NCBI GenBank assembly: GCA_960531495.1 | Contig: OY482859.1 | Span: forward strand, 17,233,786-17,297,785 | DNA: 64,000 nucleotides | Direction of reading: 5' to 3' | Source: Zeus faber | Taxonomy: Eukaryota; Chordata; Actinopteri; Zeiformes; Zeidae | Part shown: positions 48,377-60,250 of the stretch, one piece after another | Layout of the letters: every line of letters starts with the position of its first letter | Position numbering within the stretch: position 1 is the stretch's first letter | Made by a program: the position numbers and the translations under genes | The notes under the pieces: generated by a model | Told to the model about the DNA's origin: nothing | The model's input: only the letters and a program-made list of their open reading frames with translations | Databases searched by the model: none

Positions 48377-51300
48377 GAGAGATAAAGAAGCTAAAGGTCA
48401 CAACAAGTTTTATAGTGCGAAAGCTGTGACAGTTTGGTCCTCTGGACACCGCCCGTCCAATTATCTCTCAGCCTGGAAATTAACTCGATTATCTTCTGAA
48501 ACGTATTTTGTCTTACCTTCAGCCCACACCCATCTGACTACATGACGCAGTATAAAGGCCGGCGCATCTGAACCGGTTATATTACCACATCCACTCTCAT
48601 GTAGCCAAGTTATACATTGAACCGGTAATAACCAATCGAGTCACTGTGCCTAAAAAAGACGTCAGGATCTCCTGGGTTCATGCCATCGTGGAAGGAGGAC
48701 AGTCTATTCACGTTATGCTCAATGAAATGAGATCACGTTATGCTCAATGAGATGAGAAACAGCTGAGCTAAAGTAAACGAAAGGGAAAGGGGGGGGGGGG
48801 AGAAAAAAGAAAAAGCAGATGGCATGCCCGACAGATCGCTGGAGGACTCCTTTTTTTTTGTGAATGACAGAAAAGAAGGTATAGAGCAAAGGATAAGGTG
48901 AAGTAGGGTGGAACATAAACTAACAACCATTTTTAGATGAGGCTAAAATGCTTAAGAGTGAAAATATCACCATGAAAACTCCCAAGTTTATATGCAGAGA
49001 AGTAAAGCTGCAGCTATTAAAACCATCTTTCGCTCTCAGGCCACATGTGCAACGTGGAGCGTCTCGCCCCAATTGCATTCCAATTTAAACAAAGCTCTGC
49101 AGGGTATTCTCGTTCGCATGCCAAATAATTTTAAATGTGCTCATCCTCATCCTAACATGTCTTCTGATGATCTTAATGACAGGACCATGGATGTTTGCAC
49201 GTTCTTCACGAGATGCTTCGCGAATCACGGCAAAGGAAATGCGTACCCTTTTGGTTTTTCTTCGCCATGTTGTACCAGACAGAGGAATCCTTTCAGTGTT
49301 GTGTCTTTTAGCTTCTCAGGAAGATCCAAAACGACTGCGGAGCCTTCTCGATCCACCGTTTAAACACAGCTTCAAATGAGAGCTCCAAGCGTAACGATGG
49401 TGAGTTTTCTCCTCTTTTCCAACAAGAGGCTGTGGCAGTGGTTAGGGCGGGATGAGGCCGACTGCACTTAGGCAGAGATTCAAGTTCTCTTCTCTGCTCT
49501 CCTCAAAGTTGATCCAATTCAGGGAGGGAAGGGGGAAAAAAAACAAGACAAAAAGTAATGAAAACAGAAACGATTATCAGGTATCAGAAAGGGTTGGTGA
49601 TAAATAAATATATAAAGCATTAAGTACCACATAAAATATCCCCAAAATACTGTTCATAAAAAGTCACATGAAACAAAAGACTAACCTATATGTGCTCCTT
49701 AATTATTATAGTTTTCTATCTATATCAGTTTTAGTCCCATCACTTTTTAACATGAGTGAAGCATTACAACTGAAATTCATTTCCTCTAAACATATAATAT
49801 ACAATGAAAACCAGATTTTGATAAATGACCGTCTGTCTGCCATTCTGGATAGTCTGCGCACAATATTGTCCTTGGCAACAACACTGCACTTGAGTTTAGG
49901 GGGAAAAAAAGCAAGTTGGCCTACTTTTTAAAAATCTTTTAAGTTTTATTATTACTCGGCTCATAACGGCTGTATAAGTCATTAGGATTTCTGAATCACA
50001 CTGACTGTTTTCCTTGAATGACCTGATATAGAAACACATACAGTATATACAATCGCACACACCCATACATACACAAATTGCATCAAGTCTATATGTCAAA
50101 ACTTGCATTCTCATGTTTAAAAAAGGTAAACAGGTTTGCAGTACACTATTAACCCAAGATAAAGCCCCAGACAATTCAGATAAAGTACGTACCTTGTGAC
50201 GGTAAATAATGTTTTTGAAAGGATTTGCCTTGATGGCCCTGAGCTGCCCTGACAAATCAGCCTGGAATGATTTTCCTTTTAAGTTAAGTTTCCTTTTCTA
50301 GATAAAGCAACACCCACTTCAAGTGCCACGGTCCTAGACCACACCCACGCTTACGTCAAAGCCACATAACAGTCAACAAGTGCTGTACTTCAGTAGCCAG
50401 CCAGTCTTCCATGGACCGGGATGCATAATGTTTATTAAGAGGGAAGGTGGTTGAATCCTCATGAGCACCATGTGTACCCATGTTGACTGAAGGAAGCCAT
50501 GAAACAAGTGGCCGGCAATGGTACGCGATAACCAAATGACTGGAGGTTAATATTTGTGGAAAATCCAATAAGAGGAGGGATGTGACACAAGCAGGGAACA
50601 TGACACAATGAACACCAACATATTCAGTTAATAGGTTTTAATTTGTCAATGATAATAAAATCGAACTTTACCCTGGTTGAAGAGTGGTTGTCATTTTAAC
50701 TAGGTTACCCCATCATTCTACTGGACTTGAAAACAGGCAGCCTCAGTGTGGTCTGTGCCAAAATATCAAAATACAAACTTTATTACTTGATTTATGACTA
50801 GCGTTTAGTTGAACTATCATTACTATTGTCAGAAGAAGCAATGTTCTAGCCTAGAGATCAATCATTCATTCATTCATTCATTCATTCACATACACACATA
50901 TACATATATAGTAACAGTACAACATGAAAAATCGAAATTAAATAACTGGATGGTGCCAATTCACCGCCTTGGGGAAGGAACCTCCACAGTGTGTCCATTT
51001 GTTTAGCCTAACGTTGCGCTAACTTGCTAACCTTCCTAGATTAGCTGGTTGTGCCTGTCCTGAGAACGCCACATTGAAGTAAATGTCAGCGCATATATGA
51101 ACAACTATATATATATATATAATATAGAAAAACAAACAAAGACGTCACATCACTTCGAACGCGTTGGTAGAGAAACGTCACCCTACGGATCCCCAGACCG
51201 CTGCTTTTGTTATTCAATGCCCCGTTGGCTTCAACGCTAGCAAGCCAGCTAGCGTCCAACGCGTACCGAGCTTGGATAACTATAACACAGGGGTAGCGTG

Positions 51301-51581
51301 GAAGCATAAAGCACATAGACGTGTTTGTACCACAAATCCCGTGAGAAGAACGTCGTGGCGGCACAGGAGGTGGAGTAGGTGCAGTAGTTTACCTCCGCTC
51401 CGTCAGTCGCCCGTAGTGATGTCGGAGCGCTCGGTTGCTGCGTGCAATATTTTCCTAGACTTCGCGGGTCGCCAGATTCCCTATAAGCACCCCCTTTTAA
51501 AGCACGCACCGTGGCCCGGTCCGCCCGGGCGGCCCGAAGGAGCGGGCGGCGCGCGGGTTGCCAGATAAACGCGAAGCTCAC

Positions 51582-51666
51582 CTTTCTGAAGAAACCGCGG
51601 CGGCTCGATCCGGAAATCTGTGCGTGGTCCGAGGAACACCGTGCCGCACGGGGGTGTCGGCTTCAC
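51582..51666 (-). CDS. spats2: Candidate first coding exon of spats2
   Basis: On the minus strand an ATG at 51666 opens 28 codons (MKPTPPCGTVFLGPRTDFRI, then EPPRFLQK) and ends with one base at a consensus donor (CAGAAAG|GTGAGC). That phase joins exactly to the exon starting at 47885, reading [12 protein letters not shown]; human has NQK-DSSGFIFD at the same junction. Adding it would make a protein of 525 aa (human 545). The residues before QK do not match the human N-terminus. Another donor at about 51390 and an exon-like piece at 50191-50265 are alternatives, so the true start is unresolved. Confidence 0.4.
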
Positions 51667-51927
51667 CCGAAACGGAGGCCCTTTAAATCGACGAATGCCG
51701 CTAGATCTGGCAACCCGTGAGTCGTCCGGGGAGACGGAGAGGAGGAAAAAAAAAAAAAAAAAGGGCTCACAGGTTGCCAGTTTTACTGAAACACGCCCCT
51801 TTAAAGCGATTCATCCAGCTAGATGCGTCAAGGGATTTGGGTTCATTATACAGTTCATTAAGTTCAAGTTCAACAGATTATTTGTCACATACGTTTATTA
51901 GACATTATATATATATATATATATATA

Positions 51928-52126
51928 TTACATTTCATTTAGCAGACGCTTTTATCCAAAGCGACTTACAATTGTTCAAACACCGACGGACGCAGCCATC
52001 AGGAGCAATGCGGGGTGAAGTGTCTTGCTCAAGGACACTACAGCGTGCCAGCAGGAGGAGCCTGGGATCCAACCAGCAACCTTTAGATCACTAGACCACC
52101 AGCTCTACCGCCTGAGCTACCATCAC
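51928..52126 (-). mobile_element. tRNA-derived SINE with UnaL2-type 3' tail, near full length
   Basis: On the minus strand it starts ggtgatggtagctcaggcgg, with a tRNA-like A box (TAGCTCAGGCGG) and a diverged B box (ggttgctggttggatccc). The same body as the copy at 48229-48376 follows, with the gctttGGATAaaagc hairpin and an aaatgtaa end. The two bodies are almost identical, so both insertions are fairly recent. The copy abuts a (TA)n tract at 51906-51927. Confidence 0.88.
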
Positions 52127-53149
52127 CTCAATTATATATATAAATCTCAGTCAATCTGCTTCAGTAATGAGTCTTATATTGTCCAATGAGTACATGTTAT
52201 CTGTTTCAATAAAAGCAAACTGTGTGAAGGGGTATAAAGCGTAACCGGTTGAATCGCGCCGTGACTACTTGTACAGCGTAGTAAGGGTTGGTAGCACGGC
52301 GGAGCAGTCCGGCCCGAAATGAGCTCCATTTGGGACTCGCTCGCTCGCTCACTTTCAGCCAGGCTGGCGAGCGGAGAGCCAAGCCCTCTTGGTCGAGCCA
52401 CTCCGCCCGCGTCGGGCGCCTTCCTCCTCCACCTTCATTTGGAGGAGAGGTCCAACCCGATGGGTGTCGGTGCAAGCGGTTCGCACCTACTTTGGGTTTT
52501 TTTTTTTTTTTTTCCCGGCCGACCCGCCCAAACGGAGGCCTTCTCACTGGGTTGCACAGGGGGTCACGAGGTCACACTGCAGCGCGCCGGACAACGACAG
52601 GTTTATTTTGGTCCCTGCGGCGCATTTCATACACGAAGGCCACGCAGACTGTTCCGCACAAGTGAGCCCACCGATATAGAGACGTGGCGTGGGTGTCGTT
52701 TCTTTATCTGTCGAGTCTTCCCTGAGACCGACACCACAGGGAGGAGGAGGAACGCGGGAAGGCGCCAGAGCCTCGAACGCCACCCAAACCACTTCCGGTT
52801 CCGGGGGGGGGGGGGGAGGGGGGGGTCAGTGACGTGGTCGCGCTGATCGCCGCACGCGTAGCTCGACACAAGCTCCGTCCCGCTGCGTTGACGCCGTGCG
52901 CCCTCACAAGGCGGAGCGAGCGGTCCGGCCCGGCCCGGCCCGTCCCCATTTCCGTGTAGGCGGCGGGTTGTTGTTTTTATTTAAATTTATTTATTATTAT
53001 TTTTTATTTTCGGGGGTCGGGGGTCCGGAGTGGGCTCTACCTGGCAACCCGCGACCCTCGTCGTCATTTCCGGGGAAAACAATCGCGTCGTGTCAACCGC
53101 AGCGAACGCCGTAGAGACGAGCGGGAGCGGAGGAGCACGTTACTCCAAG

Positions 53150-54187
53150 ATGGCAACCCCCTATGTTACAGACGAGTCCGGTAGGGCCGGAGGGCAGATG
53201 GCGGCTCGTGTTTCGGGGTCGTATTTGAAGAAAGGCACCTGCGACTCTGCGGGGAGGCCGGCGCTGGGCGACGGCCGAGCCTCACTGGCGTGAGCCGCCG
53301 TGGTGGCGCCGGTTAGCCACGGCGACTGGAAGCTGTTAGCTAGCGTAGCCTGTGTGGGCAGCGCTGGAGCTGCTGCACCTCTTATTTCACACTCACGGTG
53401 GTTCTAATATAACCTGAACACTGGTAGTGGATTCAAGTCTGTGTATTAGCCTAAAGGTGGCATCTTTTTGCGCCACCGTATTTTCCATATTTTTCATATC
53501 CGCTATCCACATAAAGTACTCAAACATAATATTTGACACCACTCTTTGACACCACTCAAACTCGCGTTTGAGTTGATACAGTGGTTTACTTGCTTACCGT
53601 TAATTTTCAGGTTTATTGTATGTTGCCTTTTTTTTCTATGTTTTTGTTTTTTTTATGACTTACCCGTGATCACACATACGAGTGGATGTGTGCTGCTGTG
53701 GCACGGCAATGATGTGTCTTATCTATTTATCATCTATAAATGTGATCCAGACCCTTCACACTAATATCATCCAACATGTGTTTAACTTTATCACAAGCCT
53801 TTAAGGTGGACTGCTGCTCATAATTATCACAGTTTCCCATTTCCATTTTGTGGCGATGAAAATAATGTGCTTTAGAGTTTATACTTTAAAACTAAAATGA
53901 CTACTTGTTGGTTCCTCCTCATATTCAGAAGGAAATTGGTACCTGTTGCTCACAGCGATGGCCTCCTGCCGAGATGTTGAGCAGATGAGTGTCTGACAGA
54001 AAGTGGAAGTAAAAAAAAAAACAAGAAAGAAAAGGCAGCAGGATTATTTTATCTATTGTCATTCAACCTGGCCGATTTAGCAGTGTCTTATTTTGTGAGT
54101 TAATCAAATACATTTGGCAATGTTGTGTTAATCCTTTATAGCACAGTACTGTCAAAGTATAGGCTGCTAATATACAGCCTGTTGTTA

Positions 54188-54227
<40 letters not shown>

Positions 54228-54948
54228 TATTTCTTGGCAGGGAAATATATTGCTGCCACCCAACGACCTGATGGAACCTGGAGAAGACCGAGGCGGGTAA
54301 AGGATGGTTATGTGCCTCAGGAAGAAGTCCCTGTGTAAGCAGAGTTGTCTGTATTGATTGGAAATTAAGAATGATATAGAAAAAAAATTGTAGTTTTCAT
54401 TATTCATTCATTAATTTTTAATTTTTTTTGGTGTGGTCCTCTGTTTCAGCTACGAGAACAAGTTTGTGAAGTTTTTCAAGAGCAAGCCAGACCTTCCACC
54501 TGGCATGAGCCCAGAGGATGCAGCGCCGTCCAAGAAACAGCAAAAGATTCCTGGTTGCGGGGACAGTGAGACATCCGCTCTCTCCAAAACCGCCAAACGC
54601 AACATGAAGCGTAAAGAGAAACGAAAGCAGCAGCAAGGCCTGGATGGCGAGGATGACGTGGAGTCTGTGAGAAACGCGGTTGAGAACCTGTCCGTTTCTG
54701 ACGGGGTTTCTTTAGTCAATGTGGAGGATCCGGCCTCCCCGGTCACGGCTGCAGACGATTCCTCGGCGGTAGCCAATGAAAAGGTGAAAAAGGTTAAAAA
54801 TCTCAAAAAGAAGCTGCGGCAGGTTGAGGAGTTACGGCAGAAATTGGACTCGGGGGAAATCAAGCAAGCGACACCAGAGCAGCTGGAGAAGGTTGGCCGC
54901 GCTGCGGCCTTGCAGGAGGAGCTACAGCAGCTGGAGAAGGAGTCTTGA
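53150..54948 (+). CDS. pym1: PYM1 (WIBG), partner of Y14 and Mago
   Basis: Cytoplasmic factor that binds the Mago-Y14 heterodimer and the small ribosomal subunit and strips exon junction complexes from mRNA during translation. Exons: 53150-53180, 54241-54334, 54450-54948; phase is preserved and the product is 207 aa (human 204). The N-terminus [10 protein letters not shown] is followed across the first junction by [20 protein letters not shown], the Mago-Y14-binding segment. [20 protein letters not shown] follows. The middle is low-complexity with [18 protein letters not shown]. The C-terminal basic coiled-coil ([19 protein letters not shown] to LEKES) is the ribosome-binding part. The short ten-codon first exon lies in a CpG-rich promoter, and its ATG has a good context (ccaagatgg). 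A (TA)n tract ends 20 bp before exon 2. Confidence 0.95.
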
Positions 54949-56165
54949 AACGAGTCCTGCTGAAAATGACAGCAGGAAAGATGGACAAACTATCAAAAGT
55001 ACAAACTGTATATTGACACAGGGACTTGACAGCTTTTTTTTCTTAGCTTCCCTTGAAAAATGAATTAGTTTTCTTTTTTTTTTTTTTTTTTTTTTTCCTC
55101 TGTCTTTCGCTTGGCAACATGTACTGTAGCTTTTGGAAGTGAACACAAAAACCAATACCAAGCAGGATTATAGTTGATATAAAATCTCCAGCACTTAGAG
55201 GCAGTTCTCTGTTTCGTGGGTTTAATTGTGTGTCTTTGTGTCTGCGTGTGTGTATATTTATACATACAGTGTATACACACACACACACACAAGCTATTCA
55301 TGCACATGGAATGTTATATAGCTTCATGAAACATTGTGCATGTCTTGTCTCTTCATGCCATATATTCCATGAAATTCCCGGATGTTTATTGAAACGTGGC
55401 CCGGTGCTTGGATGGGTGGGAAGGGGGATTGATTAATGGCTGCTGAAAGCTATCATGTTTTTAACGTGGGCTGGCCTCAGATTTTTCCATAATGATTAGT
55501 GCCAATATTTTAAAAATAAGTTATGAAAGCAAAGCTTCATGTACAGTAACACCATAACAGTATCCAGGGAGGAAGCCTTTTCAAGTTCTACCACTGAACC
55601 CTTTGTAAATCTGTTTAGTATTCAGTTTATAGATACAAGATGCCATCTACTGGTTAGAATGACACTGTAAAGAAGAAATAACTGAAATGTCAAGGAGGCT
55701 ATATATATTTTTTTGTTCTTCCTGAAACCTTTATTTTTCATTCGGACACTAAAAGGATTCTTGTTTGGTGGTAATTGTTTTTCAACTATTGTGCATCTCC
55801 TGTAAATTTTCATGTTGGTATTCTCCGAAGCAATACCTTCCAGTGGAATCACAGTGGTCATCTGCCCACATAATTTGTAGCGATGGTTACGTTTATGAAA
55901 CCTTGTTTTGACTTGACTGCGGTTTGAATTATATAAATCTGTTGTCTCGGAGCGGAAATGTGGTTAGTTGTTTTGTTCATAGTAAATCCGTAATAACCAT
56001 AAATTAATGTGAAAACGGAACGTAATTCTTTTCAGGAAAGAATAGCTTTATACATATCTTACCAGCAAGACTCCCTAGAGAAATACCAGAAGTAGCTTTA
56101 GTATGTGCACATTGTTGTTTTTTTTTAGCAGGAGCTGTTCTAATAAATATTGATTAATTTGAATA
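54949..56165 (+). other. pym1 3' UTR
   Basis: No coding sequence. It has a T-run at 55073-55096 and a (GT)n/(AC)n palindromic pair at 55227-55290. AATAAA at 56142-56147 is the best polyadenylation signal, implying a long 3' UTR of about 1.2 kb. The 56170-56750 stretch before mmp19 shows nothing else. Confidence 0.45.
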
Positions 56166-56751
56166 TATCAATTAACTAACAAACGCCATGTTTATGCCAT
56201 CGGTAAATGCCAAAACTTAAAATGGATCATTCTCAGCATTTTAGAGTGTTGAGTGGGACTTCACTTTAAAATGGTCGTAATGAGAATTCTCTTGGGAGAC
56301 ATTGATTCCTTTTTTTTTTTAGGCATCCATAGTTTTTCTGTTTTACTTCCTTTGACGTAACCCAAAGCTAACCCGAAGCTATTAAACGCTAAGAGACAAG
56401 CAACTGCTAGCGCATATAACCCTTCTTATGTCCAAGTTCAAAATATGTGTGGGCTTTTGTCTTCCCACGCATCGCATTCCTCATTGAGGGCATGTTGTTT
56501 GGGTTTGAGGAAGGTCCCCCCCAAAGGCATTCGATGACAGTATAAAAACTGACAAACATTTCCAGCACGCTCTGCTCGAGCGTGAGGCTGACACTTTGAC
56601 ACGCAAAGCTGAAAGTCCAGACCTTGAATCCAGACGCGGTTACTGCAGTGTTCAATACAGCCTGGAAGGATTTGAAACTGGTTTTTAAGAAACCAGTTCA
56701 AATATTGATGGAATTTATTCTCGCGAACTGAAAAGTACCCGATTCCTGAAA

Positions 56752-59387
56752 ATGGAACATAGACTGGAACACACGATCCTTCTCGTCTTACTGACGACCG
56801 CATCGTCCATTGCCTCTAGCAGAGAGGAATTCATGGAAGCCGTTGTAAGAAAGGCCTGAATTGAAGCCACTGAAGAACCATTTTAGTCAGACTGAGTCAA
56901 AAACTTTACCAATAGGATCTGTATAGATATCAGGTTGCCATGAGTTCAGATGTGAACAACCTTTTCAATGCTTTGCTGGTTTTACAACACCTGCTTTGAC
57001 ACCATCTGAGCCGAGGTAATCAAAATGACTCTTTAATCATTCGGTACAGGAAAGTCTTCTTAATTCTACTTAAAAATATAATTTATTTACTATTTCATCT
57101 TTGTTTTGTTCTCCTTTATCCTACTAAATTCTCCTTTATGTTTTGTTGTACAAACTTAAAATAAACAATGTTGTTCCAGGCTTACTTAAGGAACTATGGC
57201 TATTTGCACGTGCCACTGGATATTAGGGACCAAAATTACCCTCCCGGGAAAGTAGAAGAAGTCCTGAGGTGAGCCCTTGATCAGCCTCTCAGCATCGCCC
57301 TCTTCCTCCTTTATTCATTTATTTTCATTTCCGCATTTGAAAAGTTACACTCAAATATGTAAATGAAAACACTAATGTGATAGCATCTGTGATTCAGAGT
57401 CTTTCAAAAGGTGACCGGCCTTCCTCCATCAGGGAATCTCAACTCAGCAACACTGGCAATGATGCACAAACCTCGCTGTGGTTTAGGAGATACTTTTAAC
57501 AACAATTCCCTCAGATACAGAGTGATGGGTGAGAAAGTTCCTTCGGAATCCAAATGTCGGTTTGATTGTTAATGTATTGTGTTGATTATATTTCAAACGG
57601 ATCGTACTATAAATAATCTATTGCTCATTTCAACAGGTTACTGGCGTAAGAAGACGCTGACCTACCGTATAAATAATTACACTCCCGACTTGGGCCAAGC
57701 CAGAACTCGCCTGGCCATTCACAATGCATTTAAATATTGGAGCAACGTGTCGCCCTTAAGGTTCCGGGAGGTTCAGCAGGGAACGGCCGACATCAAGTTC
57801 TCCTTTCACAGGCAGGATAAAACATGTCCAGTGCCGTTTGATGGTCGAGGTACGAATGACGTAATTTTAAAATATTTGAAATTATGAAAGCATGTGTACA
57901 AAACTACCGAAACTGCCAAACTCAATATCCAGAGGTTAGGATGCTCTACAGGGTGCCATCAAACCTCTCCGTGTTGCCCGTAGAAGTCTCCTAAGGCTGT
58001 GTCTGGGGGGAAAAAAGACGAAACAATTACAATTTCAGCCTCGCCTTTTCCAACAGGTTACGTGCTGGCCCACGCCGACGGCCCAGAGTCAGGCATCGTA
58101 CATTTTGATGCAGATGAACTGTGGACGGAGGGGAAGGACTACGGCTCCAACCTGATGGTCGTCGCGGCGCATGAGATCGGCCATGCCCTCGGCCTGGGCC
58201 ACTCCCAGTACTACGGTGCTCTGATGGGGCCTGTGGACAACGGACTCCGCTCCAATTTCAGGCTCCATCCGGATGACATCCAGGGCATCCAGGCGTTGTA
58301 TGGTAATATCGAATTAGCATGGTGGAGTCGGTATATGAATTATATTTGAATGTCACCCGACGCAATGTAAATTACGGTTTTGCCTTTCAGGAAAGCCGGA
58401 GAAACACTCTCCATCCAGACACCCAGGCCAGTCAGTGCCAGGGAGAAGTATTCCAGATCCTTGCAAGGCCGCCATGGATGCTATAATGTTGGGTACGCAG
58501 GCAGTTAAGCCACCAATCAAATCACCAAATCACACCAAAACTGGCTTTATTTTCTTCAAAAAGAGGCACACTGTTTACAGGTTGCTTGTTGTGTTCTACA
58601 ACTAGGCCCCCTGCAGAAGATGTATGTTTTCAGTGGACAGTATGTTTGGCCGGTGTCCGACACCGGCCACAGCACTCCTGCCCCCATCTCTGCTCTGTGG
58701 AAAGAGCTTCCAGGAAACCTGGATGCAGCTGTTCACTCCCCGAGGACTGGAAAGTCCTACTTTTTGAAAGGTACATAGTGTGTGTTATTTTTGCCAAACT
58801 GATGCAGTTCTTATGAGTCACTTGTATTTGTCACCGACGGAGTTTGTTGAAATAATTATCACACGCCTTGCTCGCTACTCAAATGCTTTTTCATAGGAGA
58901 CAAAGTGTGGAGATACGCAGGCTTCAAACTGGACCGCGGCTTTCCCAGACCTTTGACCACGATTCCTTCCAATATTGATGCAGCCTTCTACTCAATCCAG
59001 AGCAAGAAAATAATATTCATGAAAGTAGGTGTTGGAGACACCATCGGCTACTATGCACTGCATATTTCCTGTAGTGTATAAGGAGAGTACTTCTTCTGAA
59101 GGTGTAACCCACTTGCCCGCTAATGCATCCGTTTCCATGTATTTTAGGGTGCAGGGTATTGGCAGTGGGATGAAATCGGTCCAACGGACTTCTCGTCCTA
59201 CCCCAAAACCATCGGACATCTTTTCCATGGGTTTCCCGGCAACCCCAGTGCTGCATTTACGTGGTTGGACGGCCACATATACGTGTTCAAAGGCACCTGG
59301 TACTGGCGCGTGAGCAAACACAGCCAGGCAGTGGAGAAGAGCTTCCCCCGGGGCGTGAAGACTCACTGGATGCAATGTGACGACTGA
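56752..59387 (+). CDS. mmp19: Matrix metalloproteinase 19
   Basis: Secreted zinc endopeptidase of the matrixin family that cleaves basement-membrane and matrix proteins. Exons: 56752-56844, 57180-57268, 57398-57528, 57637-57849, 58057-58302, 58391-58492, 58606-58770, 58897-59024, 59148-59387; in phase, 468 aa (human 508). Residues 1 to about 23 are a signal peptide. The prodomain ends with the cysteine switch PRCGLGD (C88), which keeps the zymogen latent. The catalytic domain has [11 protein letters not shown] (H214, E215, H218, H224) and the Met-turn M232. A proline/serine-rich hinge covers about 258-280. The four-bladed hemopexin domain runs from C282 to C466, the expected closing disulfide, with repeats such as [10 protein letters not shown] and GAGYWQWDE. 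The GLGD after the switch, the [11 protein letters not shown] start and WTEGKDYG favour MMP19. The threonine-rich tail of mammalian MMP19 is absent; the protein ends just after C466. Confidence 0.95.
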
Positions 59388-60250
59388 GCCACCGGAGGAC
59401 ATCACAGGCGCAGAGTCCCCACAATGAACTGCTGTGAAGGCATAGCGGGAGATTCTTATTTATTTGGACAAAAATGAGCAGTTTCAAATTCAAATCCCAT
59501 AACAGCATTGTCACTTTGAGGGAAAGACCAGCGTATATTACATAACACAATTGAACATTTTCAGGATTTGACTAATTCTGAATTGAAAATATAACCTTAT
59601 GGTAAAGGTGTTAATGAATGGGGTATTTTATGGTTAAAAAAAAAAAGGTAAAACTAAATTGATATTATGAGTCCATTGATCCATTGAGATCACGTGTGTT
59701 ATTGTTGATGGAGCACACTTACAAGACAAATATGCTACTTCCATAAATATTTTTGTTGTCTATATATACATATATACAGTATATACTGTATATGATGACA
59801 TTATTTTATGATAGATTTACACTGTACCACTACTTTGAGTATATGTTGACATATAGATGACATATTCTCCTTCGCCCTTATTGTAGACAATACATCATTT
59901 CAAACTGAGCAATACTTTGTGTTTTTTTAAAGGTGATGTCACATGATCTGATTTCAGAACCTTGTTTAGGCCTATATAGCCACTGGTTAAATATGAATGA
60001 AATGATGGTAACAGTTGTTGCTTGTTCAGTAAAATATTGAAAAGTGTGAGAATGGTGATGAGTCTACGATCATGCGTCTAGAAAGTCTGCATGTTGTTGA
60101 CTGGAATGCGCTCATTTCATCTCATTACGACCCGGACCGATCGTATCCTCGCCACAAGCTCCTCAGGGGAGGAAATTCAGAGTTCAGGGGTCTGTTTCCA
60201 AACTTCCAGGAGTGAGGGCGCAGGGTCGACTGTAGTCGAGCTCAAGACCT
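59388..60250. other. mmp19 3' UTR and tail-to-tail spacer with tmem198b
   Basis: No canonical AATAAA was found close to the mmp19 stop. A short (TA)n palindromic tract lies at 59761-59793. The spacer holds no coding sequence. The tmem198b 3' UTR (minus strand) must also end here. Confidence 0.4.

Larger units (their letters stand above)
51400..53149. promoter_or_regulatory. GC-rich divergent promoter region between spats2 and pym1
   Basis: CpG-rich blocks at 51400-51720 and 52260-53149 flank the SINE and an AT-rich middle. Transcripts leave in both directions (spats2 minus, pym1 plus). No TATA box is evident. A 9-11-nt motif, gggttgccagat or its inverse, recurs at about 51466, 51555, 51704, 51772 and 53040. 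A G-run at 52804-52826 could form quadruplexes. Open frames across this block look like composition artefacts. Confidence 0.5.

Noticed and set aside
50191-50265. Exon-like segment with acceptor CATTCCAG and donor AAG|GTACGT on the minus strand
   Set aside because: In the phase needed to join spats2 at 47885 it contains a stop and no ATG; it could only be an untranslated or cryptic exon.
52288-52846. Overlapping 100-175-codon frames upstream of pym1
   Set aside because: GC-rich promoter DNA with frames open on both strands; none begins with a conserved start or joins pym1 in phase.
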